The notes under the pieces were generated by a model that was not told the DNA's origin, ran no database searches, and saw only the letters and a list, made by a program, of their open reading frames with translations. The position numbers were made by a program, and so were the translations under genes. A stretch of DNA of 64,000 bases from UBA1479 sp040221095 (lineage in GTDB: Bacteria; Pseudomonadota; Alphaproteobacteria; Rhodospirillales; Casp-alpha2). Location of the stretch: the NCBI GenBank assembly GCA_040221095.1, contig JAVJVP010000004.1, positions 124,001 to 188,000 on the forward strand, in the 5' to 3' direction. The stretch's first letter is position 1. Each line of letters opens with the position of its first letter. Below are positions 16,336 through 25,726 of this stretch, piece by piece.

Positions 16336-18756
16336 ATGACCAGGATCACCAGTTCCGCATCCAATAGAATTCTGATCGGCCGTTTCCTGCAGACACAGAA
16401 GACGCTGCTGGATCTGGAAACACAGATCGGCACGGAAAAGCGGTCCCAGACCTACAGCGGCCTGGCCCTGTCGTCCCAGCGCCTGCTCAACATCGAGAAC
16501 GCCAAGGCCAGCCTGCAGCGGTTCAATTCGAACAACGAGCAGGCGCAGCTTCGCCTCAGCATCCAAACAACCGCCGTCACCGGAATCCGCGATGCAATCC
16601 GTGATTTCCGCGAGTTGCTGGTCGGATTTTCCAGCGGCGACCAGACAGATCCGGAACAGGTTGAACAGATACAAAGCCATGCCTTCGCCGCCCTGAAGAA
16701 CATTCAGAACCTTTTGAATACGGAAGCCGATGGCCGCTACATCTTCGGCGGCGGCACGATCCGCACGGAACCCATCAGCTTCGGCCTGACCTCGGTGTCG
16801 GATTTCCAATCGATTTACGACGGTGCACGCGTCACCTATCCGACGACACGCGATGCGCATCTGGAAAATTTCTCCATCAGCCGCAGCAGCGTCAATCTGG
16901 ACCCGGCACATCTCACGTTCGAGCAGACCAATGCGGGCACCAAAAAAAGCCGCATCACCACGACGGCCGCCAGCGGCCAGTTTCAGAACATCACCGCCGG
17001 CACCGCGATTACCATTTCCGGTACGGTCGGCGGCCTGAACGACGGCACCTATACGGTCGACAGCGTCGACTCCAACGGCCTGTGGATCGATGTGCGCACG
17101 GAACAACTGACGGACGAAGGCACGACTCTCGCGCCGATCGTGACCGAATTCACCTATCCCAACCCGGACGACCCCCGGCAAACCACGAGCTTCTTCGCCG
17201 ATGCCACCTTCGACCGCCGCACCAATACCATCACGGCCGTCAATACCGGTGCCCTGACGGCTATTCCGGAAGGCTCGATGGTCACCATCGCCGGCACGAC
17301 CAACAACAACGGTTCCTTCACGGTCGCCAGCAACGACGGCACGGACCTAGTGATCGAAAGCCAGCGCCTCGTTTCCGACGGCGGCACCAACAGCACGCTG
17401 GAAGTCCTGGGCGGCGCCAATCCGCTGACATTTTCCATCGGCACGGGCGCTGATGGGGAAGACCAAATCATTACCAATACGGGCACCTTCGGTACCCTTG
17501 AAGCAGGGCAGCGCATCAAAATAAACAGCACCAACACAGAAAACGACGGCAAGACATTCACGGTTCAGAAGGTCATCGATAATGGCACGAACGTGACGAT
17601 CACCCTGGCATCGGACGAAAGCCTGGACGCCACCATCGGCACCGTGACCACAGGCGTCGTCTCGCTGAGCGCCAAACCGTTCGCGTTCAACGCGGCGGAA
17701 CGGAATTTCTACTTCGATGCAGACGCCGTCGCCGCCAGCGCCGACACCATCTCATTTACCGACGGCGGCGCCAACCAAGACACGATCACCCTGAACGGCT
17801 CCACCTTCACCGATGCCAAGGGAAATCTGCTGCCTGCCGGAACCCGAATCACCGTGACCAACGCGGGCGCCAATAACGGGACCTACACAATCGAGTCCAT
17901 TTCCACCGACGGGCTGACCGCAACCTTGGTCGCCACCGATACCCTGACAACTGCGGCCGGGGTTACCGACGCAGTGCTGGCCGGAAGCGGGTCCATCACC
18001 TATACGGACAATGACCCGGCTGCGGACTCCATTACCCTGGGCGGCGGATACTTCCGCGATCTCGACGGCAACAACCTGCCGGCCGGCACCCGGGTCACCT
18101 TCGCCGGCACGACCGGCGGCCTGAACGACAAGACCTTTACGATTGCCTCGGTCTCGACCGACGGTCGAACGGCGACACTGGTCCCCTCGGATGTGGTCGA
18201 TGATACGACGCCGACGCAAACCACCGGCACGATTGCCGTCAGCGGCACGGTCGGCACCATATCAGCCTCCAGCTACTACAAAGGCGACACCTCGACCCAG
18301 ATCCACCGCGTCAGCAAATCGCAGTCGTTCAATTTCGACATCACGGGCATCGACCCGGCGTTCGAAAAGGCCATCCGCGGCATGTTCCTTATCTTGCAGG
18401 GCGAATTTGGCACCGAGGGGGGGCTCGACCGCAATCAAAACCGGGTCAGCGAAAGTCTATTCCTCATGGACGACGCCCTGGACCGGACCAACAACCAACC
18501 CCCTCCGTTCGGGACGGAGTTGAACAGCAACATCGAAGAGATGGAAATCATCCTCGGCTACCGGTCAGTGCTGCTGGATGACGTGAGAAAAACAAACGAG
18601 ACCATCATCTCCTCTTTTGACGGCAGCATCGCGTCGATCGAAAACATCGACCCGCTGGAGTCCATCACCAGGTTGCTGGATACCCAACGGACCCTTGAGG
18701 CCTCTTATCAGACCTTCGCCCGGGTCCGCCAACTCAGCCTGACCAACTTCATCTAG
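16336..18756 (+). CDS. flgL: Giant flagellar hook-associated protein 3 FlgL with inserted beta repeats
   Basis: The first about 190 residues and the last about 150 are FlgL/flagellin-like (SSNRILIGRFLQTQKTLLDLETQI at the start; LDTQRTLEASYQTFARVRQLSLTNFI at the end). The total of 806 aa is more than twice the usual FlgL length. Residues about 200-650 hold roughly five copies of a 65-75 residue unit with a core such as GTRITVTNAGANNGTYTIES or GTAITISGTVGGLNDGTYTV. These form surface-exposed inserts by analogy with the flagellin variable region. Related units occur once each in the two hook proteins of this window. Confidence 0.92.
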   Translation: MTRITSSASNRILIGRFLQTQKTLLDLETQIGTEKRSQTYSGLALSSQRLLNIENAKASLQRFNSNNEQAQLRLSIQTTAVTGIRDAIRDFRELLVGFSSGDQTDPEQVEQIQSHAFAALKNIQNLLNTEADGRYIFGGGTIRTEPISFGLTSVSDFQSIYDGARVTYPTTRDAHLENFSISRSSVNLDPAHLTFEQTNAGTKKSRITTTAASGQFQNITAGTAITISGTVGGLNDGTYTVDSVDSNGLWIDVRTEQLTDEGTTLAPIVTEFTYPNPDDPRQTTSFFADATFDRRTNTITAVNTGALTAIPEGSMVTIAGTTNNNGSFTVASNDGTDLVIESQRLVSDGGTNSTLEVLGGANPLTFSIGTGADGEDQIITNTGTFGTLEAGQRIKINSTNTENDGKTFTVQKVIDNGTNVTITLASDESLDATIGTVTTGVVSLSAKPFAFNAAERNFYFDADAVAASADTISFTDGGANQDTITLNGSTFTDAKGNLLPAGTRITVTNAGANNGTYTIESISTDGLTATLVATDTLTTAAGVTDAVLAGSGSITYTDNDPAADSITLGGGYFRDLDGNNLPAGTRVTFAGTTGGLNDKTFTIASVSTDGRTATLVPSDVVDDTTPTQTTGTIAVSGTVGTISASSYYKGDTSTQIHRVSKSQSFNFDITGIDPAFEKAIRGMFLILQGEFGTEGGLDRNQNRVSESLFLMDDALDRTNNQPPPFGTELNSNIEEMEIILGYRSVLLDDVRKTNETIISSFDGSIASIENIDPLESITRLLDTQRTLEASYQTFARVRQLSLTNFI

Positions 18757-18908
18757 GCATTGACGTCCATCACATCTCCGAAGTTCCTGATGCTGTAAGG
18801 CTTTGCGGATGCTAAGGTCGTATTGCCGCATTAACCTTATGACAACTTAATTTGTCGAAGATCACGTGCTAAGTTGCGGTGTCATTAACTTGGGAACGCA
18901 TTCAAAAA

Positions 18909-19412
18909 ATGCCTCCGTACGAAAATCAGGTAAAAAAATACGAGCGTCGCCCCGTCGTTGGGAATCCAGCCCAGACTGAAGCTTGGGCCCTCCTCGAAGC
19001 GGCGAAGAGAATGGCAATCGCCATTACCGATGACACTCAGGATCCGAAGATCGTCAAGGACGCGCGCAAGGCCGCGCTTCGCCTAAACTGGCGTTTGTGG
19101 ACGATCTTTCAATCCGAACTGACCCTGGAACATTCCGAAGTCCCCAACGACCTGCGCATCAACATGCTGACTTTGTGTAAATTTGTCGACAAACATACCG
19201 TCGGCGCCTTGGCCAATCCGACACCGGAAGCCCTCGCCGTCCTTATCGACATCAACCGGAACATCGCTGCCGGGCTCGCCCAGGTTCCGGAAAATGCGGA
19301 AAAAGCGGTTGAACCGGCCCCGGCCGACAAGCCGGGCGATGCCCAAGCGCCCGATGGACCGTCCGCTAACGCCCCTCAGCCTGGATCGAAGCCGGTTGAT
19401 CTGGATGTCTAG
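18909..19412 (+). CDS. flaF: Flagellar biosynthesis regulator FlaF
   Basis: From ATG 18909 the protein is 167 aa. The first 120 residues are FlaF-like: MPPYENQVKKYERRP, TEAWALLEAAKRMA, ALRLNWRLWTIFQSEL. Then comes an Ala/Pro-rich tail of about 45 residues not typical of the family. FlaF works with FlbT to tie flagellin translation and secretion to hook completion in Caulobacter. Here it stands between flgL and the FlmG-like gene. A GTG start at 18879 is possible but less likely. The 150-base gap upstream shows no clear promoter. Confidence 0.87.
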   Translation: MPPYENQVKKYERRPVVGNPAQTEAWALLEAAKRMAIAITDDTQDPKIVKDARKAALRLNWRLWTIFQSELTLEHSEVPNDLRINMLTLCKFVDKHTVGALANPTPEALAVLIDINRNIAAGLAQVPENAEKAVEPAPADKPGDAQAPDGPSANAPQPGSKPVDLDV

Positions 19413-19493
19413 CGAACAAGTGCCCTCATCTTTTTACCGAACCGCATCCGGTAATCGCATCCGTGGATAGCAGTCGATTAGAGGTTAGGTGGA

Positions 19494-21470
19494 ATGACAG
19501 GACCTGATCAGGCCGCCCTGATGAAATACGATGACATTGCTCGTGAAGTTCTTGATCTGCTCGGCAAAGACGATTCTGAAAACGTTCTAGCCGGCATCGA
19601 CCGCTTAATCGCGATCGATGAAACGCGACCAGAAAGCTTTTATTTTCTCGGCCTGGTTGCCCTGGAAATGAACGAACAAGGCCGTGCACTTGAGCTGTTC
19701 GAAAAGGCTGCCGGCCTGGATCCGGACTGCTTTGAGTACGCGGAAGCACTGGCTAATCTCTATACGCAGCTCGGGCGGCTCAACGAAGGCCTGTTCTACG
19801 CAAAATTGTCGATGACTTTGATGCCGCATCCGACCATCGAAGGACTTTTGCCAGTTCGGTTCTCGAACTACTTCATGTCGCTGAAGGCGGCAAGCCCATC
19901 TGCTAATTATCTGCGGGGTTTGTCGCCGTATACTGCCCGTAGATTTTCCGAGAGCATTCGGCATTTCGACCGCGAACTCAAAATTAACCCAAACAACGCA
20001 GAATGCCTTCGTGATTACGGTGACGCGCTTTGCGAACTGGGTCGATATACCGAAGCCTTGCAACACTTGTCGAGGGCCGTCGAACTTCAGCCTAACGACG
20101 TAAGCACCCGTTTCAAACTCGGTAACCTTTGCTATCGGCTCGGTGAATTCGAAGAGGCCCCCTTGCAGCACAAAGCTGCTTTGGACCTGGACAGAGACTC
20201 CATCGAACTGGCCGCCGCGGTTTTCGCGCGGACCTCGGCGCTGCCGCCGGGACACACCAAGATAATTGAAGAGTTGCACAAGGATCTCCAACGCCGGCTT
20301 GAAACGACACCCGACCTGCCACCAGAAGCCGTTATGGACGAGGACACCGGGACCGGATCTGACGAAGAGAAGATCCGCTTGGGCTACATCTCGAATAGAT
20401 TCATGTTCAGCGACCAGGCTCGCATGGTCGAACCCCTGTTACAGTTGCACGACCGTCAGCGATTCCACGTGACCGTCTACCAACAATCCCATGGCGGCGA
20501 TTCGACGACTCAGCGGCTTCGGGCAAGCGCGGATAACCTGCGCTATGTGGGCAATCTGGATGACGAACTTCTGGCCGTGGTCATCGCCGGCGACCAAATC
20601 GACATTCTCGTCGACCTTTGCGTCGATGACGTGAACAACCGCGCGACGGTTTTGCAAATGCACCCGGCCAAGGTTCAGGTCGGCGCCTGGGGTACGGGAA
20701 TGGGCCTAGGCATGCCTGGCATCGACTACATCCTGACGGACGATATCACCGACGAAGCGACCAGGGTGGAATTACGTGATGACCAGAAAATTCACAAGTT
20801 AGACTTCGGTCTGTTGTCATATCAGCCTCGGAAAACCTTGCCTGCCGTCGGCGACCTCCCCCTCAAGAAGAACGGCGCACCCACCATCGGCGTATCCTGC
20901 GACGCAGGTGCGATCATGCGGGGTGAGGCTGAAATACTCGCCGAAATTCTCAATAAAATTCCACAGGCGAGAATTATCGTGGGTGCTGCCCCGGCCGTCG
21001 ACCAGGAAGCCTTCAACCGCATCAAATTCCAATTCAATGCGTTCGGCCTTGCCGACCGCATTCACATGTCTTCCAACCAAAAGTACGCGGACCAGATGAT
21101 CGTGGACCCCGACTATTGGAACAGCATAGATGTATTCGTCGATGTCGGCCGCCGGGCAAGTCCCATCGTCATCGCGGATTCACTATGGATGGGGGTTCCC
21201 GTTCTCTCGCTAAAGGGACAAAGGCCTTTTGATCGGTTGGGAGCAAGCGTGGTTTACACCGCGGCCCGCCCAGGCTGGATCGCTGACACACAAGAAGATT
21301 TGATCAAATTGACGGTTGATACCCTGAGCGACATTGACGCCCTGTCTGAGACCCGGAAGAACCTTCGCAACGAAATGCGCCAAGCCCTGTTGTTCAACCC
21401 GGAACCACATGTCCGCTCCGTTGAGCGTGCCTACCTGCAGATACTCGGGCGGGAAGTCCCGGCGCTCTAA
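19494..21470 (+). CDS. TPR-containing glycosyltransferase (FlmG/SPINDLY-like, GT41)
   Basis: This 658 aa protein has about six TPR units in residues 30-260 (PESFYFLGLVALEMNEQGRA, NAECLRDYGDALCELGRYTEA). A C-terminal GT-B region related to O-GlcNAc transferase/SPINDLY follows: KIRLGYISNRF, QIDILVDLCVDD and VVDVGRRASPIVIADSLWMG-like segments. The family uses the TPR part to hold an acceptor protein. Caulobacter FlmG has the same layout and transfers pseudaminic acid to flagellins. Its place beside flaF and the flagellins makes flagellin the likely acceptor; that and the sugar donor are inferred. Confidence 0.82.
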   Translation: MTGPDQAALMKYDDIAREVLDLLGKDDSENVLAGIDRLIAIDETRPESFYFLGLVALEMNEQGRALELFEKAAGLDPDCFEYAEALANLYTQLGRLNEGLFYAKLSMTLMPHPTIEGLLPVRFSNYFMSLKAASPSANYLRGLSPYTARRFSESIRHFDRELKINPNNAECLRDYGDALCELGRYTEALQHLSRAVELQPNDVSTRFKLGNLCYRLGEFEEAPLQHKAALDLDRDSIELAAAVFARTSALPPGHTKIIEELHKDLQRRLETTPDLPPEAVMDEDTGTGSDEEKIRLGYISNRFMFSDQARMVEPLLQLHDRQRFHVTVYQQSHGGDSTTQRLRASADNLRYVGNLDDELLAVVIAGDQIDILVDLCVDDVNNRATVLQMHPAKVQVGAWGTGMGLGMPGIDYILTDDITDEATRVELRDDQKIHKLDFGLLSYQPRKTLPAVGDLPLKKNGAPTIGVSCDAGAIMRGEAEILAEILNKIPQARIIVGAAPAVDQEAFNRIKFQFNAFGLADRIHMSSNQKYADQMIVDPDYWNSIDVFVDVGRRASPIVIADSLWMGVPVLSLKGQRPFDRLGASVVYTAARPGWIADTQEDLIKLTVDTLSDIDALSETRKNLRNEMRQALLFNPEPHVRSVERAYLQILGREVPAL

Positions 21471-21519
21471 GACGAGGGCAACTGTTTGAGCGGGCCTGCG
21501 CGGCAGGCGCTATCAAGTA

Positions 21520-22359
21520 TCAAGTGAAAAGATTGAGCACCGATCCCGGCTGCGGCCGGGGGTCGGTGAGACGGGTCTGCAGCGATTCTGCAAAAGCAGC
21601 GTTCATTTCAAAACTGATCGAAATCGCCTGCAGCAAGTAGCCTAAATTCACCCGCAATCCCTCGATTTCCGAATCACGGCGCGCCTGTTCCTCGGTCGTC
21701 AATCCGATCAAATCGGCATCCGCAGCGGAGAATTTAGCCTCGATCCGCTGCTCCATGTCCAAGGTGGTCGAGATCGTATTTTGCGTCACCGTGATCCCGA
21801 TACTAACCTCGGTCTGGAATTTCGTCAGGGCGTCTGAGGCCGCCTGGTTGCCGGAGAGCGGGCCGGCGGTGACTTCCAATCCGCGCAGGGTATCCAGGTT
21901 TTCCTTCAAGCGCTGGATGGTATTCGTGTCGTTGATGTCTGGATGGGAAAAAATATAAATGTTGTTCAGCCGGTTAACGACGACATCCCGTTGCGCTTCA
22001 AAGGCGGCCACTTCATCGGCATCGACCGTCGCATCCTGGTTAAAGGTGCTGAACAGCACGGATACTTCCTCGAACAGGGCTTCAAGCTGCCCTTTGTTGT
22101 TCGTGTTGCCGCCCCGGTATTCCTGCAGGACCGGAAGCGCGGCCACCAGTTCCTGGGATTTTTTCTGAAGATTGCCAATCTTGCGTTGCGTTCCGAGCGG
22201 CGTCTCGTTGATCTCATCAACCTGCTTGTTGAAGCGGTTGATCAACGTGTTCTGCAACTGGTTAAAACGCAGTTCAAAACCGATACGCTGCCCCGCGAGC
22301 GACCGCTGCGCGAATGTCGCTGCAAAATTCCCGACTCCACGTGAGGAGAATTCAGCCAT
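21520..22359 (-). CDS. Uncharacterised helical protein with flagellin-like C-terminus
   Basis: I do not recognise a named family. The 279 aa are mainly helical with long amphipathic stretches (NQLQNTLINRFNKQVDEIN, AQRDVVVNRLNNIY). There is no signal peptide. The last 40 residues (LLQAISISFEMNAAFAESLQTRL, ending GSVLNLFT) resemble the C-terminal helix and ILALF-type end of flagellins. It could be a minor filament component, a flagellin-like regulator or an export substrate. The upstream ribosome site is weak, so the start is uncertain. It lies inside the flagellin/glycosylation block. Confidence 0.6.
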   Translation of the reverse strand: MAEFSSRGVGNFAATFAQRSLAGQRIGFELRFNQLQNTLINRFNKQVDEINETPLGTQRKIGNLQKKSQELVAALPVLQEYRGGNTNNKGQLEALFEEVSVLFSTFNQDATVDADEVAAFEAQRDVVVNRLNNIYIFSHPDINDTNTIQRLKENLDTLRGLEVTAGPLSGNQAASDALTKFQTEVSIGITVTQNTISTTLDMEQRIEAKFSAADADLIGLTTEEQARRDSEIEGLRVNLGYLLQAISISFEMNAAFAESLQTRLTDPRPQPGSVLNLFT

Positions 22360-22641
22360 TCAAAGGAAACTTTCAAAAAATTCAGGTGACTGCTTTTCCA
22401 ACTATACTTTATATCAATTTTTGCCCCAACACGCCACCTAATATTCCTGTTATCAGCCCCTGATGAAAGCGGGACGGCGCAGGAGAATGGAATAAATAAT
22501 CATTATTATTCAATGATTTATAATGGTAATGCGCGCCCAATCATGACGGCCCTGCCGATCATCGGATGCGCCCCCAAGATCGCAGCCGGCCAACCACGAA
22601 ATTAGATGAAATTTATTCCCAAGAAGCCGGGGACATGAAAA
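22360..22641. other. AT-rich intergenic region between two minus-strand genes
   Basis: This 282-base gap is clearly richer in A and T than its surroundings. It contains an inverted repeat (AATCATT, 7-base loop, AATGATT at 22498-22518) and a half-degenerate copy of the 6-3-6 repeat (22412-22426, right arm TTGCCC intact). It presumably holds the promoter of the 21520-22359 gene. No gene is seen. Confidence 0.5.
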
Positions 22642-23550
22642 CTACTTCTCTTCCTCAGTGACGGATAAATATTCATCCACGGAACACTGCGGGATGTATT
22701 TTTCGAACAACCGTTTGTTCGATTCCGCATAGTGGTCTAGCACCTGTTGGCGTGCCTCCGGCGTAAACAGCCCCTGGGCGGCGCCGGGAACCTTTAACAC
22801 TTTTTGAGACAGAATATCCGCGATCCGGGCTGCCGTCTTGAGATCGAATTCCTCGTTGATCACACGCTGCGCCACCAACATGTCCGGGCGAAGGCTTGGG
22901 TTAACGATCGGGATTTCCTTGGTATCGAAATTGACATTAACCCCCATCAGCTGACTGATCGCGGACAGCATATTCTTCGGCCCACCGGTAGCGGCCCAAA
23001 TGGACGCCTCGAAGGGGAAGACACTGATGCTTCCATTGCTGAACCCTTCACTCCAGGCGTCCGCGATCACGTCCCAGCAATAATTTTCGAGGGACAGCTC
23101 GTCCAGAACCTCGCCGAAATCCCGGGTTTCGCCCCGTTTGACTTGTTGATTGTAATGGGACTCAATGAATTTATCCTGGCGGCGGACGACCAGGATGATG
23201 TGCACCTTTTCAAACCCCCGAAACATCTTTTGGGCGAAGTCAATCCTCCGTTCCATCGGATTAGGCTTGCCTGGTTCATGCATCAAGCCGAGCATCAGCT
23301 CCTCTGTCATGAACACGTCTTTTCCCGTCATTCGGTGTGGGGTCAACAACTGTGAGCGAATTCGACCGTGGATGCCGTCGTCCCATTGCGTCCCGACCAC
23401 GACTTTCCGCAACGCGACGTGCAATTGCGGCGTGGTGACAACACCCACTTTTTCCAACGCTTCAACCAGAGCACGAAAGTTCAAGAAGGAATGTTCGATC
23501 AGGCTCGAACCGCATTTCTCTGAACCGATATGGGCATATAGTGTGGACAT
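22642..23550 (-). CDS. Sulfotransferase-like P-loop protein
   Basis: This 302 aa protein opens with LYAHIGSEKCGSSLIEHSF, which fits the 5'-phosphosulfate loop (HxGxxKxGSS) of PAPS-dependent sulfotransferases. In the middle, IILVVRRQDKFIESHYNQQ fits the 3'-phosphate-binding segment (RRQ...ES.YNQ) common in bacterial sulfotransferase-like proteins. It would transfer sulfate to a sugar or lipid in the cytoplasm. Its place beside the Maf gene suggests a role in decorating the flagellar or a surface glycan. Some family members are not proven enzymes. A good AAGGAA site precedes the ATG. Confidence 0.68.
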   Translation of the reverse strand: MSTLYAHIGSEKCGSSLIEHSFLNFRALVEALEKVGVVTTPQLHVALRKVVVGTQWDDGIHGRIRSQLLTPHRMTGKDVFMTEELMLGLMHEPGKPNPMERRIDFAQKMFRGFEKVHIILVVRRQDKFIESHYNQQVKRGETRDFGEVLDELSLENYCWDVIADAWSEGFSNGSISVFPFEASIWAATGGPKNMLSAISQLMGVNVNFDTKEIPIVNPSLRPDMLVAQRVINEEFDLKTAARIADILSQKVLKVPGAAQGLFTPEARQQVLDHYAESNKRLFEKYIPQCSVDEYLSVTEEEK

Positions 23551-23639
23551 GGTTCCTTGGCCTTCTCAATAATTCCCACGCGAAGGAAGCTGCGCTATTT
23601 GGATATTCCGTGCTTGCATCTATCCTATCCCCCGGTCGG

Positions 23640-23654
23640 TTAATCGAGATTTAA
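23640..23654 (+). promoter_or_regulatory. CtrA-like box upstream of the Maf gene
   Basis: TTAA, seven bases (TCGAGAT), TTAA: an exact match to the full CtrA motif, about 78 bases before the ATG at 23732. Binding by CtrA is inferred. Confidence 0.6.
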
Positions 23655-23731
23655 TGTTGACCTGGCTATAGATTAAACGGCTCCGTTGCCCTTTCTTTTG
23701 AGCCCGAACCCAAGAATCGGGAGATACGCCA

Positions 23732-25726
23732 ATGACCGTTAAAATCGAAAACCGTCCACCCAGCGAACAGGAACGGAAGGCGCTTCGCGAGCGTAACCTT
23801 GCCGCCTTCCGGCGTCTCTACCCGACGACAGCGAGCATGATCGAATCGCATCGTCCATTGGCGAACCTCGTTTTCAACGAGGACGGAACACCGGATCTGG
23901 AATTTATGGGGCAGTCGTTCTACGACGGCAACATTCAGGGGTTTACGGAAAACCAACTCAAAACCTATTGGAAATCACCCCACCGCCTGGCGCTGCCACG
24001 GGTCCAGGCCAGTTCCCTGGACACATACGGTCAATTCACGATGCAGCGGTTCCTGGACCGATCACGGGATGAATTAGGCGTTGAATTCAGAGTCCAGCGA
24101 CAGACGGAGCCGGCCTTCTTCCTGCTTGTGCAGGGAATCGGCCTGGCCCCCCACCTGGACGAATTGCTGGAACGGACACAATGCCGAAACCTGATCCTGA
24201 TGGATTCCAGCCTTGAGGGCCTTTACCAGTCTTTGGATATATACGACTGGGAGAAGCTTTTAATGACCATGCAGGAGCGGAATGGTGACGCCTTCTTTTT
24301 CATTTCCGACGATGTCCCCGCCCTGATTGATGGTCTCCGCAACCGAATTCGCGGCTCATCGGTTACCACGGTTGACGGCGCCTACATCTACCAGCACTTC
24401 AATTCCAGCATGTTTGACGAGTTCACGAAGGTCTTCAACAAAGAGGCATCGCTGCTGTTGGCCGGCCTGGGCTTTTTCTATGATGAACAGTTGATGTTGA
24501 GAAATGCAAAGACCAACCTCGCCGACGGGACGTCGCGGTTCTACTTCCGCCCGGACACGCCCGTCACCCGCTCCTGCCCCGCCTTTGTCGTCGGCTGCGG
24601 CCCGTCTTTGGACGCTTCGATTGAACATTTAAGACGGAACGCCGACAAGGGGATCGTCATCTCCTGCGGCTCCGCCCTCGGCCCTTTGATGGCTGCCGGC
24701 ATCAAGCCCGATTTCCAGATCGAGATGGAAAACCTTCAGGTCGCCACGGTGCTGGAATTTGTGGCAAATGAATATGACATTTCAGACATTTGCCTGGTTG
24801 CGGCGTCAACCGTCGATATCGAAGCGGCGACGATGTTCAAGGAGCGCGTCTTCTACCACCGCGTTGCTCTCTGCCCTTATCCAGTGTTTTCAGACGATGT
24901 ACGGAATTTCATCCATAACCTGGATCCCACAGTGGTGAACGCCGGCCTCGGCTTCGTTCAGGAAATGGGGTTTCAGGAAATTTATCTGTTCGGCGTCGAC
25001 ATGGGACAACGGGGCACGGATAAGCACCATGCGGCTGTTTCCTACCATTACACCGAAGGCGCGATCATTGCCCAATCACCGTTTAACATCGAAGTTCCCG
25101 CCAATTTCGGCGGCAAGGCAAAGACGACCCAAGGTCTATTCTGGGCATTGGATTCCATCCAGCGGCTGGTCAAATCAGGACCGCGGCGAATCAAATATTA
25201 TAATTGCAGTAATGGCGCCCTGCTTAACGACGTACCGCCGAAATTGCCGCGAACGGTCAACCTCGATGAATTGACCGAGGATAAAGCCGCAATCGTCAAT
25301 GAGATCATTGAAGGATTCCCAAGGTTTACCAAGGACGATTTCGATGACGCGTGGCGCTTTGATCGCCTGATCGGCGCGGTAAACGATATTTGCGACAAGG
25401 TCCGCGATATTACCGACGGCTGGGTCGATTATATGGATACGGAACCGCCCATTCGCCTGAACTCGCTTTTTTACCATCCGCCAGCGGATGACAGATACGC
25501 GAAGTTTTCGTCACTGATGATGCGCGGCAGTTTCAACATGTCGTTGATCGTCGGAGATTTTTACACCAACCGGGTTTCGGGAAAAGAGCTGACGCAAAAG
25601 ACCCATGAAATCTTCAAGGAAGAATTCATCGGCCTGATCGAAATTTGCAGAGAGCGCGCGATCGAGCACATCACGGCCTTGAATAAGGGAGAGTTTATAC
25701 CGCTCGAACGTTTGGAAACCCCCTAG
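23732..25726 (+). CDS. Maf-family (DUF115) flagellin glycosyltransferase / motility accessory factor
   Basis: This 664 aa protein is of the Maf_flag10/DUF115 type. The core is around residues 285-480: PAFVVGCGPSLDASIEHL, ISCGSALGPLMAAGIKPDFQIEME and IYLFGVDMG. Maf proteins in Campylobacter, Helicobacter and Aeromonas transfer nonulosonic acids to flagellin. Start ATG has a GGGAG site. It is the first gene right of a divergent sulfotransferase-like gene and carries an exact CtrA-like box upstream. Its stop shares a CTAG palindrome with the stop of the convergent TPR gene. Confidence 0.85.
   Translation: MTVKIENRPPSEQERKALRERNLAAFRRLYPTTASMIESHRPLANLVFNEDGTPDLEFMGQSFYDGNIQGFTENQLKTYWKSPHRLALPRVQASSLDTYGQFTMQRFLDRSRDELGVEFRVQRQTEPAFFLLVQGIGLAPHLDELLERTQCRNLILMDSSLEGLYQSLDIYDWEKLLMTMQERNGDAFFFISDDVPALIDGLRNRIRGSSVTTVDGAYIYQHFNSSMFDEFTKVFNKEASLLLAGLGFFYDEQLMLRNAKTNLADGTSRFYFRPDTPVTRSCPAFVVGCGPSLDASIEHLRRNADKGIVISCGSALGPLMAAGIKPDFQIEMENLQVATVLEFVANEYDISDICLVAASTVDIEAATMFKERVFYHRVALCPYPVFSDDVRNFIHNLDPTVVNAGLGFVQEMGFQEIYLFGVDMGQRGTDKHHAAVSYHYTEGAIIAQSPFNIEVPANFGGKAKTTQGLFWALDSIQRLVKSGPRRIKYYNCSNGALLNDVPPKLPRTVNLDELTEDKAAIVNEIIEGFPRFTKDDFDDAWRFDRLIGAVNDICDKVRDITDGWVDYMDTEPPIRLNSLFYHPPADDRYAKFSSLMMRGSFNMSLIVGDFYTNRVSGKELTQKTHEIFKEEFIGLIEICRERAIEHITALNKGEFIPLERLETP

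Noticed and set aside
16940..18270. CRISPR-like or tandem DNA repeat in flgL
   Set aside because: The repetition is at protein level with diverged DNA; there are no short identical repeats with unique spacers.
22485..22530. Fur box or transposon end in the AT-rich gap
   Set aside because: The ATAATCATTAT string partly matches a Fur box, but the gap is AT-rich in general and no iron gene is next to it; no transposase or target duplication is seen.
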